Below are positions 1-5,929 of a stretch of DNA of 7,669 bases, piece by piece (within the stretch, counting starts at the first letter, position 1; each line of letters opens with the position of its first letter). The notes beneath the pieces were generated by a model. It saw only the letters and a list, made by a program, of their open reading frames with translations, had not been told where the DNA came from and did no database searches. This stretch comes from an uncultured Leptotrichiaceae bacterium (GTDB lineage: Bacteria; Fusobacteriota; Fusobacteriia; Fusobacteriales; Leptotrichiaceae): positions 1 through 7,669 of the forward strand of contig CALHVR010000104.1 of assembly GCA_938037005.1 (NCBI GenBank), in the 5' to 3' direction. The translations under genes were made by a program, and so were the position numbers.

Positions 1-496
1 TAGAATGAAAAACACTATAATATAATGCTTTTAAAAAACTATATTTTTTTATAAATTCAAAAAAAAGTAATATTGCACCTATAATCTCAGTTATAAATAC
101 AATAAAAATTACTTTTTTTAAAAATTTTTGAATATTAAAAAGTGTTTCTACATTCCTTTCTTCTTGTATTATTTTTTTTGTTTTATAGCTTATTTTTTTA
201 GAAAAAACAAGTATAAAGAATGACGATATAGTAATAACACCTAAAGCTCCCATTTGTATAAGAATAAGTAATATTGTCTTACCTACAATATTATAATCAG
301 TTGCTAAATCCTTAACTGATAATCCTGTAACACAAATAGCTGAAGTTGCCATAAATATCCCATCTATCCATTTGATTTTCTCTCCTCCGGTTGTAGATAG
401 TGGCATTGATAACAATGTTCCGCCTATTAAAATCATTATTATAAACGAAATTAATATTAAAAAATATGGAGAGAAAAAAAACTTATTTTTCATCAT
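1..496 (-). CDS. ktrB: KtrB/TrkH-family potassium uptake subunit (5' part, cut by the left window edge)
   Basis: This is the K+-translocating membrane subunit of a Ktr/Trk system; the family works with a cytoplasmic RCK nucleotide-binding partner (KtrA/TrkA), which is not in view. The frame is open from the ATG to the left edge and gives 165 codons. Visible parts are a hydrophobic first helix (about residues 12-31), the segment MPLSTTGG, then the first pore loop SAICVTGLSVKD, whose CVTGL (residues 55-59) is the K+ selectivity filter with its key Gly58. A second helix with QMGALGVIT follows; relatives usually have GGLG here, so Ala replaces one Gly. The visible part ends at YYSVFHS, where the family leads into the next pore. 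The short N-terminus, without the two extra helices of TrkH, favours KtrB. Two adjacent ATGs (496 and 493) are possible starts. The AAGGTG ribosome site overlaps the stop of marR, so the two are probably co-transcribed and translationally coupled. Confidence 0.9.
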   Translation of the reverse strand, partial: MMKNKFFFSPYFLILISFIIMILIGGTLLSMPLSTTGGEKIKWIDGIFMATSAICVTGLSVKDLATDYNIVGKTILLILIQMGALGVITISSFFILVFSKKISYKTKKIIQEERNVETLFNIQKFLKKVIFIVFITEIIGAILLFFEFIKKYSFLKALYYSVFHS

Positions 497-500
497 ATTA

Positions 501-506
501 CACCTT
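501..506 (-). promoter_or_regulatory. Ribosome binding site of ktrB overlapping the marR stop
   Basis: AAGGTG sits 4 nt before the first ATG (496) and 7 nt before the second (493). Spacing favours the second ATG slightly. It shares bases with the TAA stop of marR (507-505), so ribosomes finishing marR are placed at the ktrB start. Confidence 0.6.
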
Positions 507-972
507 ACAATTCTACTCCGACTCTTTTTTGATTTTCTTCAATTAATTCTGTAAATTCAATTATTTTACCCGCTATTTGATATAAATAATCTTTATCGTC
601 AATTAAATTTTCAACTCCTTTAAATAAAACGTCCCAACATTCATAAACTTTTGGAATCATATTTTTCCCTGTTCTTGTTAATTTAGTAAATGACTGTTTT
701 CCACTTTTCACTCTTTCAACATATTTTTTTATTATTAATTTATCTACGAATCTTGTCACTGTCGAAGGTGCTATCGTTAATGCTTCTGAAATTTCATTCA
801 CTGACATTCCTTTAGGTTTATCTTGTAAAATCAACATTAAAAAAGCATGTGTTGGACATATATCTAATTCTGAAAACGACTCTTCCGCCACTTTATTTAC
901 TATTCTAAACAATCTTGAAATTGTAAAATATAAACAAGACTTTACTTCTCTTTTTCCCGTACCACATTCCAT
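505..972 (-). CDS. MarR-family winged-helix transcriptional regulator
   Basis: This is a cytoplasmic dimeric DNA-binding regulator of the MarR type, 155 aa from the start chosen here. The DNA-binding part runs from about residue 56: SVNEISEALTIAPSTVTRFVD is helix-turn-helix, with recognition helix around APSTVTRFVDK (68-78). A wing follows (VERVKSGKQSFTKLT) and then the helix that opens with RTGK. The flanking N- and C-terminal helices would form the dimer interface. The start at 972 is preferred because GGAGGG lies 7 nt upstream. The longer start at 987 adds five residues, has no ribosome site of its own, and overlaps that Shine-Dalgarno. Its own strong promoter lies just upstream and ktrB follows after 8 nt, so it may regulate itself and the potassium transporter; this is inference. 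The ligand is unknown. Three cysteines occur at 3, 13 and 39; Cys13 opens the first helix (CLYFTISR). Confidence 0.9.
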   Translation of the reverse strand: MECGTGKREVKSCLYFTISRLFRIVNKVAEESFSELDICPTHAFLMLILQDKPKGMSVNEISEALTIAPSTVTRFVDKLIIKKYVERVKSGKQSFTKLTRTGKNMIPKVYECWDVLFKGVENLIDDKDYLYQIAGKIIEFTELIEENQKRVGVEL

Positions 973-979
973 TGTTATT

Positions 980-985
980 CCCTCC
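980..985 (-). promoter_or_regulatory. Ribosome binding site that decides the marR start
   Basis: GGAGGG lies 7 nt before the ATG at 972. The alternative ATG at 987 overlaps this element by its final G and has only AATTAAG in front of it, so 972 is the likelier start. Confidence 0.75.
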
Positions 986-1015
986 ATCTTAATTTTTTAC
1001 TTGTATATATAAATA

Positions 1016-1044
1016 ATATTACCACTATTTTTTATTTTTGTCAA
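1016..1044 (-). promoter_or_regulatory. Strong sigma-70-type promoter for marR-ktrB
   Basis: On the minus strand a perfect -35 TTGACA (1044-1039) is followed by a 17-bp spacer and -10 TAATAT (1021-1016). The TG at 1024-1023 adds an extended -10 motif (TGGTAATAT). A start point near 1009 would give a leader of about 37 nt to the ATG at 972. It lies 22 nt beyond the stop of the preceding gene, and I see no good terminator in between, so some read-through is possible. Confidence 0.7.
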
Positions 1045-1066
1045 ATTTTCATGTGGAAATATAATG

Positions 1067-2125
1067 TCATTTTTTACTATTTTTTTCAAAGTAATAAATT
1101 ATAGTTAATTTTATTATAATATACACCGGAATGGCTAAGAATGCTCCTGCTATACCAAATAAAGCTCCACCTATTAAAACAACAAGTAATGTAGTTATTG
1201 GGTGAATATCTACTGATTTACTAGTAAGCCAAGGTTTAACTATATTTGCTTCAACCGTTTGAACAAGAGTTATTAAAACTACTATCATTACAACTAATTT
1301 CCACGATTTCGTTAAAGCAAATAAAATTACTGGAATCAATCCAATAAAAGGCCCTATAAATGGAATAAAATTACCCATTCCAATAATTAACGAAAATAAA
1401 AGGCTATATTCCATTTTTAAAAAGAAAAATATAATATACGAAGCTATACCTACAATTATACTATCCAACATTGTAACTTTTATATATTTCCCTATTGCAT
1501 CATCTATTCGTCTTATTAATGGTATCCATTCTTCTTTATCAAGTTTTATCAAAATATTTTTTACTCCATTATCCATAGATTCATAACTAAATATTAACAT
1601 TATTGTAAAAATTGGTGTCATAAATAATAAACTGAACATACTTGAAAACCAAGAAAAACTCGAATTTAATATTTTAAAACCTTCTCCTAAAATGGTATCT
1701 TTTGATTCTAATAACACCTTTTTCATATCAATATCACTTGATACTAAAATATTATTCACATTATTTTGAACTGTTTCTTGATTTTTTATAAAAAATTCTA
1801 CTAAACTTGAAATTTGATTACCAATTAATGGTATAAAAGCTAAAGTTATATAAATCAATATTGTAAAAAATATGCTCAAAACTATCAAAATTGCGAAATT
1901 TCGTCTAAAATCAAATTTTTCTACAAGTAAATCTATGAACGGCATCAACGAATATACTATTACAAATGAAAGCGCAAACGGAACAATAGTACTCATTATT
2001 ATTTGAATTGATTTTTCAAAATAACTATATACTTTAAAAAATAAAAATATTGACAATAAAATTAAAACTACTATAGATAATATATTTTTATATTTAACAA
2101 ATCTTTCTTCTGTATAAAATTTCAT
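1067..2125 (-). CDS. AI-2E-family transporter (PerM/YtvI-like membrane protein)
   Basis: This is a 352-aa polytopic inner-membrane protein of the AI-2E transporter family (PF01594). Members include autoinducer-2 exporters (TqsA), Na+/H+ antiporter-like proteins and many of unknown substrate, so no substrate is assigned. Two hydrophobic helix pairs occupy about residues 15-65 and 76-100. A soluble stretch rich in Asn, Lys and Glu (about 105-150) follows, then the conserved C-terminal half. Family landmarks there are GNFIPFIGPFIGLIPV (251-266), KPWLTSKSVDIHPI (297-310) and GGALFGIAGAFLAIP (319-333). The last motif sits in the final helix, and the protein ends in a Lys-rich tail. About eight helices and the length fit the family. 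The ATG has GAGG four nt upstream. It follows der after a 61-nt gap containing a hairpin and could be read from der or from a weak local promoter. Confidence 0.92.
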   Translation of the reverse strand: MKFYTEERFVKYKNILSIVVLILLSIFLFFKVYSYFEKSIQIIMSTIVPFALSFVIVYSLMPFIDLLVEKFDFRRNFAILIVLSIFFTILIYITLAFIPLIGNQISSLVEFFIKNQETVQNNVNNILVSSDIDMKKVLLESKDTILGEGFKILNSSFSWFSSMFSLLFMTPIFTIMLIFSYESMDNGVKNILIKLDKEEWIPLIRRIDDAIGKYIKVTMLDSIIVGIASYIIFFFLKMEYSLLFSLIIGMGNFIPFIGPFIGLIPVILFALTKSWKLVVMIVVLITLVQTVEANIVKPWLTSKSVDIHPITTLLVVLIGGALFGIAGAFLAIPVYIIIKLTIIYYFEKNSKK

Positions 2126-2149
2126 TTTTCCTCTTTTCTATTATAAATT

Positions 2150-2178
2150 AAGTGTTTAGATTTTCCTAAACACTTTTT
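2150..2178. terminator. Perfect 10-bp hairpin between der and the AI-2E gene, possible terminator
   Basis: The arms AAGTGTTTAG (2150-2159) and CTAAACACTT (2166-2175) are exact reverse complements around a 6-nt loop. Read on the plus strand, the stem runs straight into TTTTT (2174-2178) and AAATTTTATT, the classic intrinsic terminator form. Read on the minus strand, the direction of all genes here, it is followed by AATTTATAAT, a poor U tract. It may end der transcripts weakly, act in both directions, or stop antisense transcription. Confidence 0.55.
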
Positions 2179-2186
2179 AAATTTTA

Positions 2187-3506
2187 TTAATATCTTTCAT
2201 TTTTTTTATTGAAAATAATATCGATTGGACATCCTTCATATCCAAAATATTCTCTTAACTTGTTTTCAATATATCTTTGGTAAGAAAAATGAATTAAATC
2301 CGGATTATTTGAGAAAAATACAAATTTTGGTGGTGCTTGACCAACTTGTGTTCCGTAATTAATTTTTACTGCTCTTCCTTTTCTTGTCGGAACTGGATTT
2401 TGAGCTATCATTTCTCCTAAAATTTGATTCAATAAACCTGTGCTTATTTTTTTATGATATTCTTCATTTATAAACTTAGCTTGTTCTAAAATATTTACAG
2501 TTCTTTTTCCAGTCAAGGCTGAAATAGTTACAACTGGTGCATAATCTAAAAATGGTAAATCTGCTCTAATTAAATCTGTAAATTCTTTTACTGAATTATT
2601 ATTTTTTTCAATCAAATCCCATTTATTAATCGCAATAATTATAGGTTTTCTCTCATCATAAATCATTCCAGCTACTCTTTTATCTTGATCTGTTAAAAGC
2701 TCTGTCGCATCAAGCATTAACACACATACATCTGCTCTTTTTATTGACTTCATCGCTCTTAACACTGAATAATATTCAATTGAATCTTCAATTTTTGATT
2801 TTCTCCTAATTCCTGCTGTATCAATTAATGTGTAAGTATCTCCATTATACTTTAAGCTTGAATCGATAGCATCTCTTGTCGTTCCTGCTATATCGCTTAC
2901 AATTGCTCTTTCTTCATTTAATAATTTATTAACTAACGATGATTTTCCTGCATTTGGTCTTCCTAGAATTGCAATAGAAAGCCCTTTTTCTTCATCTTTT
3001 TCATTTCTATCATCAAATTTATTAATTACTGCATCAAGTAAATCCCCTAAATTTGATTTATGTTCTCCTGAAATTCCAATTACATCTTCAAAGCCTAATC
3101 CATAAAACTCAAAAATATTTTCTTGATCTTTTATATAATTATCTATTTTATTAACTGCAAGCACAACTTTTTTATCTTTTCTTCTTAAAACTGTCGCAAC
3201 ATCCTCATCAAGGCCTGTTATTCCAGCTTTTCCATCTACTAAAAATATTGCTACATCAGCTTCATCTATTGCAACTTGTGCTTGTTGTTTAATTTTTGTC
3301 ATCATAAAGTCATTTGATCTTGGTTCAAGTCCTCCAGTATCCACTAATAAAAACTCTTTCCCTGACCATTCCATTTCTCTATAGAGTCTATCTCTAGTCA
3401 CTCCAGGCTCATCTTTTACTATTGATAGCCTATCTCCAACTAATTTATTAAATAAAGTTGATTTTCCCACATTCGGTCTCCCGACGATTGCTACTACTTG
3501 TTTCAT
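2187..3506 (-). CDS. der: Ribosome biogenesis GTPase Der (EngA)
   Basis: Der is an essential double-GTPase that helps mature the 50S ribosomal subunit in the cytoplasm. At 439 aa it has the family's normal length and three parts. G domain 1 shows GRPNVGKST (9-17), switch Thr37, DTGG (56-59) and NKID (119-122). After an acidic linker (about 165-174), G domain 2 shows GRPNAGKSS (182-190), GTTRD (208-212), DTAG (229-232) and NKWD (294-297). A C-terminal KH-like RNA-binding domain starts near 355 and contains PVPTRKGRAVKI and PPKFVFFSN. No key residue is missing. AGGAGG lies 4 nt before the ATG, among the best ribosome sites in the window. A likely promoter precedes it, so it need not depend on the yigZ operon. 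The gene ends 11 nt before the hairpin. Confidence 0.98.
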   Translation of the reverse strand: MKQVVAIVGRPNVGKSTLFNKLVGDRLSIVKDEPGVTRDRLYREMEWSGKEFLLVDTGGLEPRSNDFMMTKIKQQAQVAIDEADVAIFLVDGKAGITGLDEDVATVLRRKDKKVVLAVNKIDNYIKDQENIFEFYGLGFEDVIGISGEHKSNLGDLLDAVINKFDDRNEKDEEKGLSIAILGRPNAGKSSLVNKLLNEERAIVSDIAGTTRDAIDSSLKYNGDTYTLIDTAGIRRKSKIEDSIEYYSVLRAMKSIKRADVCVLMLDATELLTDQDKRVAGMIYDERKPIIIAINKWDLIEKNNNSVKEFTDLIRADLPFLDYAPVVTISALTGKRTVNILEQAKFINEEYHKKISTGLLNQILGEMIAQNPVPTRKGRAVKINYGTQVGQAPPKFVFFSNNPDLIHFSYQRYIENKLREYFGYEGCPIDIIFNKKNERY

Positions 3507-3534
3507 TTTACCTCCTAATTTTTAATACCACAGT

Positions 3535-3563
3535 ATTATAAATTTTCTTTTTTATTATTTCAC
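3535..3563 (-). promoter_or_regulatory. der: Likely promoter of der
   Basis: In the 113-nt gap before der the minus strand has a perfect -10 TATAAT (3540-3535), 17 bp after GTGAAA (3563-3558), which matches TTGACA at four of six positions. A start near 3528 would leave a leader of about 21 nt holding the strong AGGAGG. A small dyad, TAATAC-CACA-GTATTA (plus strand, 3523-3538), covers the end of the -10 and the start point; it could be an operator or chance. Confidence 0.55.
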
Positions 3564-3619
3564 TTTATATCCTGTTAATTCTTTAAATATATAATATTTC
3601 TATCTAAGAAAGAAAATTT

Positions 3620-4210
3620 TTACATCTTTATTACAATTAGCTTATTCATCTCATTAAGTTTTTCTTCCAACTCATTTGTTGCCTTTAACCTCATAGTCAC
3701 TCTATCTGAATAATTTTTATCTAATATTTCAATATGGTATTCTTTTTGATTTGCATTTAAAAAACTTTCAACTTCCGATGTGTACTCATACTCATAATCT
3801 ACAATATACAACGCTTTTTCTACATAATCTATTATACCAGCTTCATTCACCGCAAGTTTTGCTGTTTTCGCATAATTTCGTATAAGTCCACCAGCTCCTA
3901 ATTTTATACCCCCAAAATATCTGGTTGCAACCAAAGCAATATTATAAACATCTAAAATATTTAAAATTTCAGCCATTGGTTTTCCTGCTGTATTACTAGG
4001 CTCTCCATCATCATTATATTTAAAATATTCTTGTCCATTTTCTATAACACGATAAAGCGGCACATTATGTGTTGCAGTCGGATGCATTTCTTTTATTTTT
4101 TTTATAAACTTTTCAGCTTCAGATACTGTTGTAACAGGCTTTATATATCCAATAAATTTTGATTTTTTTTCTTCATATTCGATAATTGTTTCTTTTTCTA
4201 TTGTTTTCAT
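3620..4210 (-). CDS. yigZ: YigZ/IMPACT-family protein (UPF0029)
   Basis: This is a 196-aa cytoplasmic protein of the YigZ/YvyE family, related to the eukaryotic translation regulator IMPACT. The bacterial role is poorly defined; structural work suggests nucleic-acid or nucleotide binding. The N-terminal IMPACT domain holds the signatures SKFIGY (17-22), HPTATHN (43-49), DDGEPSNTAGKPM (67-79) and ATRYFGGIKLGAGGLIRNY (95-113). The C-terminal part (about 135-196) fits the DUF1949 ferredoxin-like domain of the family. AAGG lies 7 nt before the ATG and directly abuts the TAA stop of the preceding gene, leaving a 4-nt gap, so translation is probably coupled. It is the last gene of the operon. No convincing terminator follows: only short A/T stems are seen before the der promoter. 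Confidence 0.95.
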   Translation of the reverse strand: MKTIEKETIIEYEEKKSKFIGYIKPVTTVSEAEKFIKKIKEMHPTATHNVPLYRVIENGQEYFKYNDDGEPSNTAGKPMAEILNILDVYNIALVATRYFGGIKLGAGGLIRNYAKTAKLAVNEAGIIDYVEKALYIVDYEYEYTSEVESFLNANQKEYHIEILDKNYSDRVTMRLKATNELEEKLNEMNKLIVIKM

Positions 4211-4214
4211 TATT

Positions 4215-5063
4215 TTACCTTTTATTTGCTGAAAATATTTTATAAATTCTACTATTTTCTAATTTTTCAAGATTACTTTTTGATAAATTTTCTTCCAACG
4301 AATTATTTAACTCTAAAATCGTATTGAAATTTAAAATTTCCATTTCTTTAAAATATTTAATAACATTTTCTGAAGTTTTTATATCATTAGCTATATTATC
4401 TAGGTAATATTGTACTGCATCATTTATTTTATTTTCTTTTATATATTCTCGAATTGCTCCAGTATGATACTTCAACTCATACTCATAATATATTTCATCT
4501 GTCACTATATTATTTGGATCTTTTCTTGACTTATCTAAATCTTTTAATATTTCTTGCATTCTTTTTTTCCAATCATTATAATCTTTAGCTTTTGAAAGGT
4601 TATAATATTTTGCAAGCCAACTATTTTTATATTTACTAAATACTATTTCTTTATATTTATTTTCTTCAACTTTATTACCTGATATTTGATTGTAAATATA
4701 CAACATAGTAATTTTTTCTAAATCAAAAGGAATACTATTTATATAACTATCAAAAGCATATTTTCCTTTTTCTCCTAAAAATTTATCCTTTGAACTGTTC
4801 AAGTAATGTTCTAACAATTTATCAGCAATTATATAATTTCTATTATCTTTTTTCAATAATTCTTCCATTCTTTTTTCATAATCTTGTGCTGCATTCATCT
4901 CTATTTTGTAACCTATTTCTTGTGATAATTTTTTAGTTTCATCTATTATTTTTTGATCTATACCTTTTTTTGATAAATTTATCTGTATTTTTTCATTTTC
5001 AGTTAATGCAAATATTCCAAAGCTTGACATTAAAAATATTGTTAATCCTACTAATTTTTTCAT
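4215..5063 (-). CDS. Sec-exported helical protein of unknown function
   Basis: I do not recognise this 282-aa protein. Residues 1-19 are a textbook Sec signal peptide: MKK, a hydrophobic core LVGLTIFLMSSFGIF, and probable signal peptidase I cleavage after Ala19 (IFA-LT). There is no lipobox Cys, so it should be periplasmic or secreted, not a lipoprotein. The mature part is charged, rich in Lys, Glu, Asn, Tyr and Ile, without other membrane segments or any cysteine. It looks almost wholly alpha-helical, with evenly spaced helices such as YIIADKLLEHYLNSS and AVQYYLDNIANDI. This resembles TPR-like helical-repeat proteins, but I cannot name a repeat. The start is fixed by an in-frame TAG three codons upstream. 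Unusually, the only good ribosome site (AAGGAGG) is 36 nt before the ATG. It sits between the membrane protease and yigZ in the same operon. Confidence 0.85.
   Translation of the reverse strand: MKKLVGLTIFLMSSFGIFALTENEKIQINLSKKGIDQKIIDETKKLSQEIGYKIEMNAAQDYEKRMEELLKKDNRNYIIADKLLEHYLNSSKDKFLGEKGKYAFDSYINSIPFDLEKITMLYIYNQISGNKVEENKYKEIVFSKYKNSWLAKYYNLSKAKDYNDWKKRMQEILKDLDKSRKDPNNIVTDEIYYEYELKYHTGAIREYIKENKINDAVQYYLDNIANDIKTSENVIKYFKEMEILNFNTILELNNSLEENLSKSNLEKLENSRIYKIFSANKR
4218..4221 (-). promoter_or_regulatory. Ribosome binding site of yigZ inside the preceding gene
   Basis: AAGG lies in the last codons of the exported-protein gene, immediately before its TAA stop (4217-4215) and 7 nt before the yigZ ATG. 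Placement inside the upstream gene supports co-transcription and coupled translation. Confidence 0.6.
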
Positions 5064-5072
5064 ATTAATCTA

Positions 5073-5094
5073 ATATAATTTTATATAATTATAT
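5073..5094 (-). promoter_or_regulatory. A/T-only hairpin between a displaced Shine-Dalgarno and its start codon
   Basis: ATATAATT (5073-5080) and AATTATAT (5087-5094) are exact reverse complements around a 6-nt loop. They lie between AAGGAGG (5106-5100) and the ATG at 5063. Folding would shorten the effective spacing from 36 to about 15 nt. The stem has no G-C pair, and such repeats arise easily in AT-rich DNA, so function is uncertain. Confidence 0.3.
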
Positions 5095-5099
5095 ATTTT

Positions 5100-5106
5100 C
5101 CTCCTT
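5100..5106 (-). promoter_or_regulatory. Strong Shine-Dalgarno unusually far from its start codon
   Basis: AAGGAGG lies 4 nt after the stop of the protease gene. No ATG, GTG or TTG follows at normal distance; the next start in the right frame is 36 nt away at 5063. A TAG in that frame excludes an earlier start for the exported protein. Confidence 0.5.
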
Positions 5107-5110
5107 ACTA

Positions 5111-5902
5111 TTAAATAATTTCTATTGGTACATTTACTCCTATTATTCTTAACGAATAAATTAAAATTTTGCTAAAAATATTTGTAAATAATCCTGTATA
5201 AACAACACCAAAGACTATTATCATACCATATTTTTCTATTTTATCGTAAAATTTTCTAACTTTATCATTCCCAAAAGCATGAACTATTCTTCCACCATCT
5301 AACGGTGTTATAGGAATTAAGTTGAATATTGCTAAAACTAAATTTATTATATAAGTGTAAATCAAAAAGTTTACAACTATACCTATCATTTCACTATCAT
5401 TAAATAGTAAATATTTTAGTATTTGTGGACTTAAAACGTACTTTAATAATACTCCACTTATTAGTACAAAAAATAAATTCACAACAATTCCTGCAACTGC
5501 TACTGCAAATCTCCCAAATCTATTTGGTTTTAATCTATAAAAATTTACTGGTACCGGTTTTGCCCAACCTACTAAAAATTTTGTCCCACTTAATAACAAT
5601 AATAATGGTAAAATCATCCCAGCTATATCTAAATGTTTTAATGGATTTAAACTTAGTCTTCCTTCTCTTTTTGCCGTATCATCTCCAAACTTATAAGCTA
5701 CATAACCATGAGCTACTTCATGAAAAGTCATCGAAATTACAAAAACAAGTAAAGAAATTACTAAATCCCATGAAAATTCAAAATTTTTAAATGTATTTAA
5801 TAATAATGATGCTAAAACAACAATAATTATTATCAATTTTAATTGTGTTTTTTCAGGATTCATATATCTAAATTGACTATAATATTTTTTTAGAAATTTC
5901 AT
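5111..5902 (-). CDS. Site-2-type zinc metalloprotease, M50B family membrane protein
   Basis: This is a 263-aa intramembrane metalloprotease of peptidase family M50B (YwhC/rhomboid-unrelated S2P group). Family members cut substrates within or next to the membrane; the substrate here is unknown. The zinc site is complete: HEVAHG (61-66) supplies His61, His65 and catalytic Glu62, and NLIPITPLDGGR (194-205) supplies Asp202. Other family landmarks are GRLSLNPLKHLD (81-92) and GWAKPVPVN (112-120), typical of the short PDZ-less members. About six hydrophobic segments occur (near 21-36, 44-60, 94-111, 132-153, 173-198 and 224-250). No PDZ or CBS domain is present. AAGGAG lies 4-5 nt before the ATG. 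It follows comEC after about 27 nt, and the exported-protein gene comes next, so all are likely on one mRNA. A link to competence is only positional. Confidence 0.95.
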   Translation of the reverse strand: MKFLKKYYSQFRYMNPEKTQLKLIIIIVVLASLLLNTFKNFEFSWDLVISLLVFVISMTFHEVAHGYVAYKFGDDTAKREGRLSLNPLKHLDIAGMILPLLLLLSGTKFLVGWAKPVPVNFYRLKPNRFGRFAVAVAGIVVNLFFVLISGVLLKYVLSPQILKYLLFNDSEMIGIVVNFLIYTYIINLVLAIFNLIPITPLDGGRIVHAFGNDKVRKFYDKIEKYGMIIVFGVVYTGLFTNIFSKILIYSLRIIGVNVPIEII

Positions 5903-5929
5903 ATTTCTCCTTTCTTCTACATCATATCA

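Noticed and set aside
372..554. Plus-strand ORF of 60 codons
   Set aside because: It is antisense to the start of ktrB and the end of marR, both well supported on the minus strand. Its protein is low-complexity Ile/Leu and it has no context.
1001..1012. Near-palindrome TTGTATATATAA around the marR start point, as a MarR operator
   Set aside because: It has one mismatched pair and consists almost only of A and T, so it is expected by chance here. A second matching site was not found.
2140..2170. Promoter for the AI-2E gene using TATAAT at 2145-2140
   Set aside because: The best -35 candidates (TTAGGA or TTTAGG, spacers 18-19) are poor, and the leader would be only about 8 nt, so I did not list it as a feature.
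3564..3619. Terminator after yigZ (TTTCT/AGAAA and AAATAT/ATATTT stems)
   Set aside because: The stems are 5-6 bp, nearly all A-T, and are not followed by a T run, so they are not convincing.
5085..5100. Internal promoter before the exported-protein gene based on TATAAT-like sequence
   Set aside because: TATAAT-like words are abundant in this AT-rich gap and no TTGACA-like -35 lies at 16-18 bp upstream.
5425..5790. Plus-strand ORF of 121 codons
   Set aside because: It is antisense to the M50B protease, whose HEVAHG and LDGGR motifs fix the minus strand as coding. The plus-strand product is a Leu/Ile/Gln-rich shadow.
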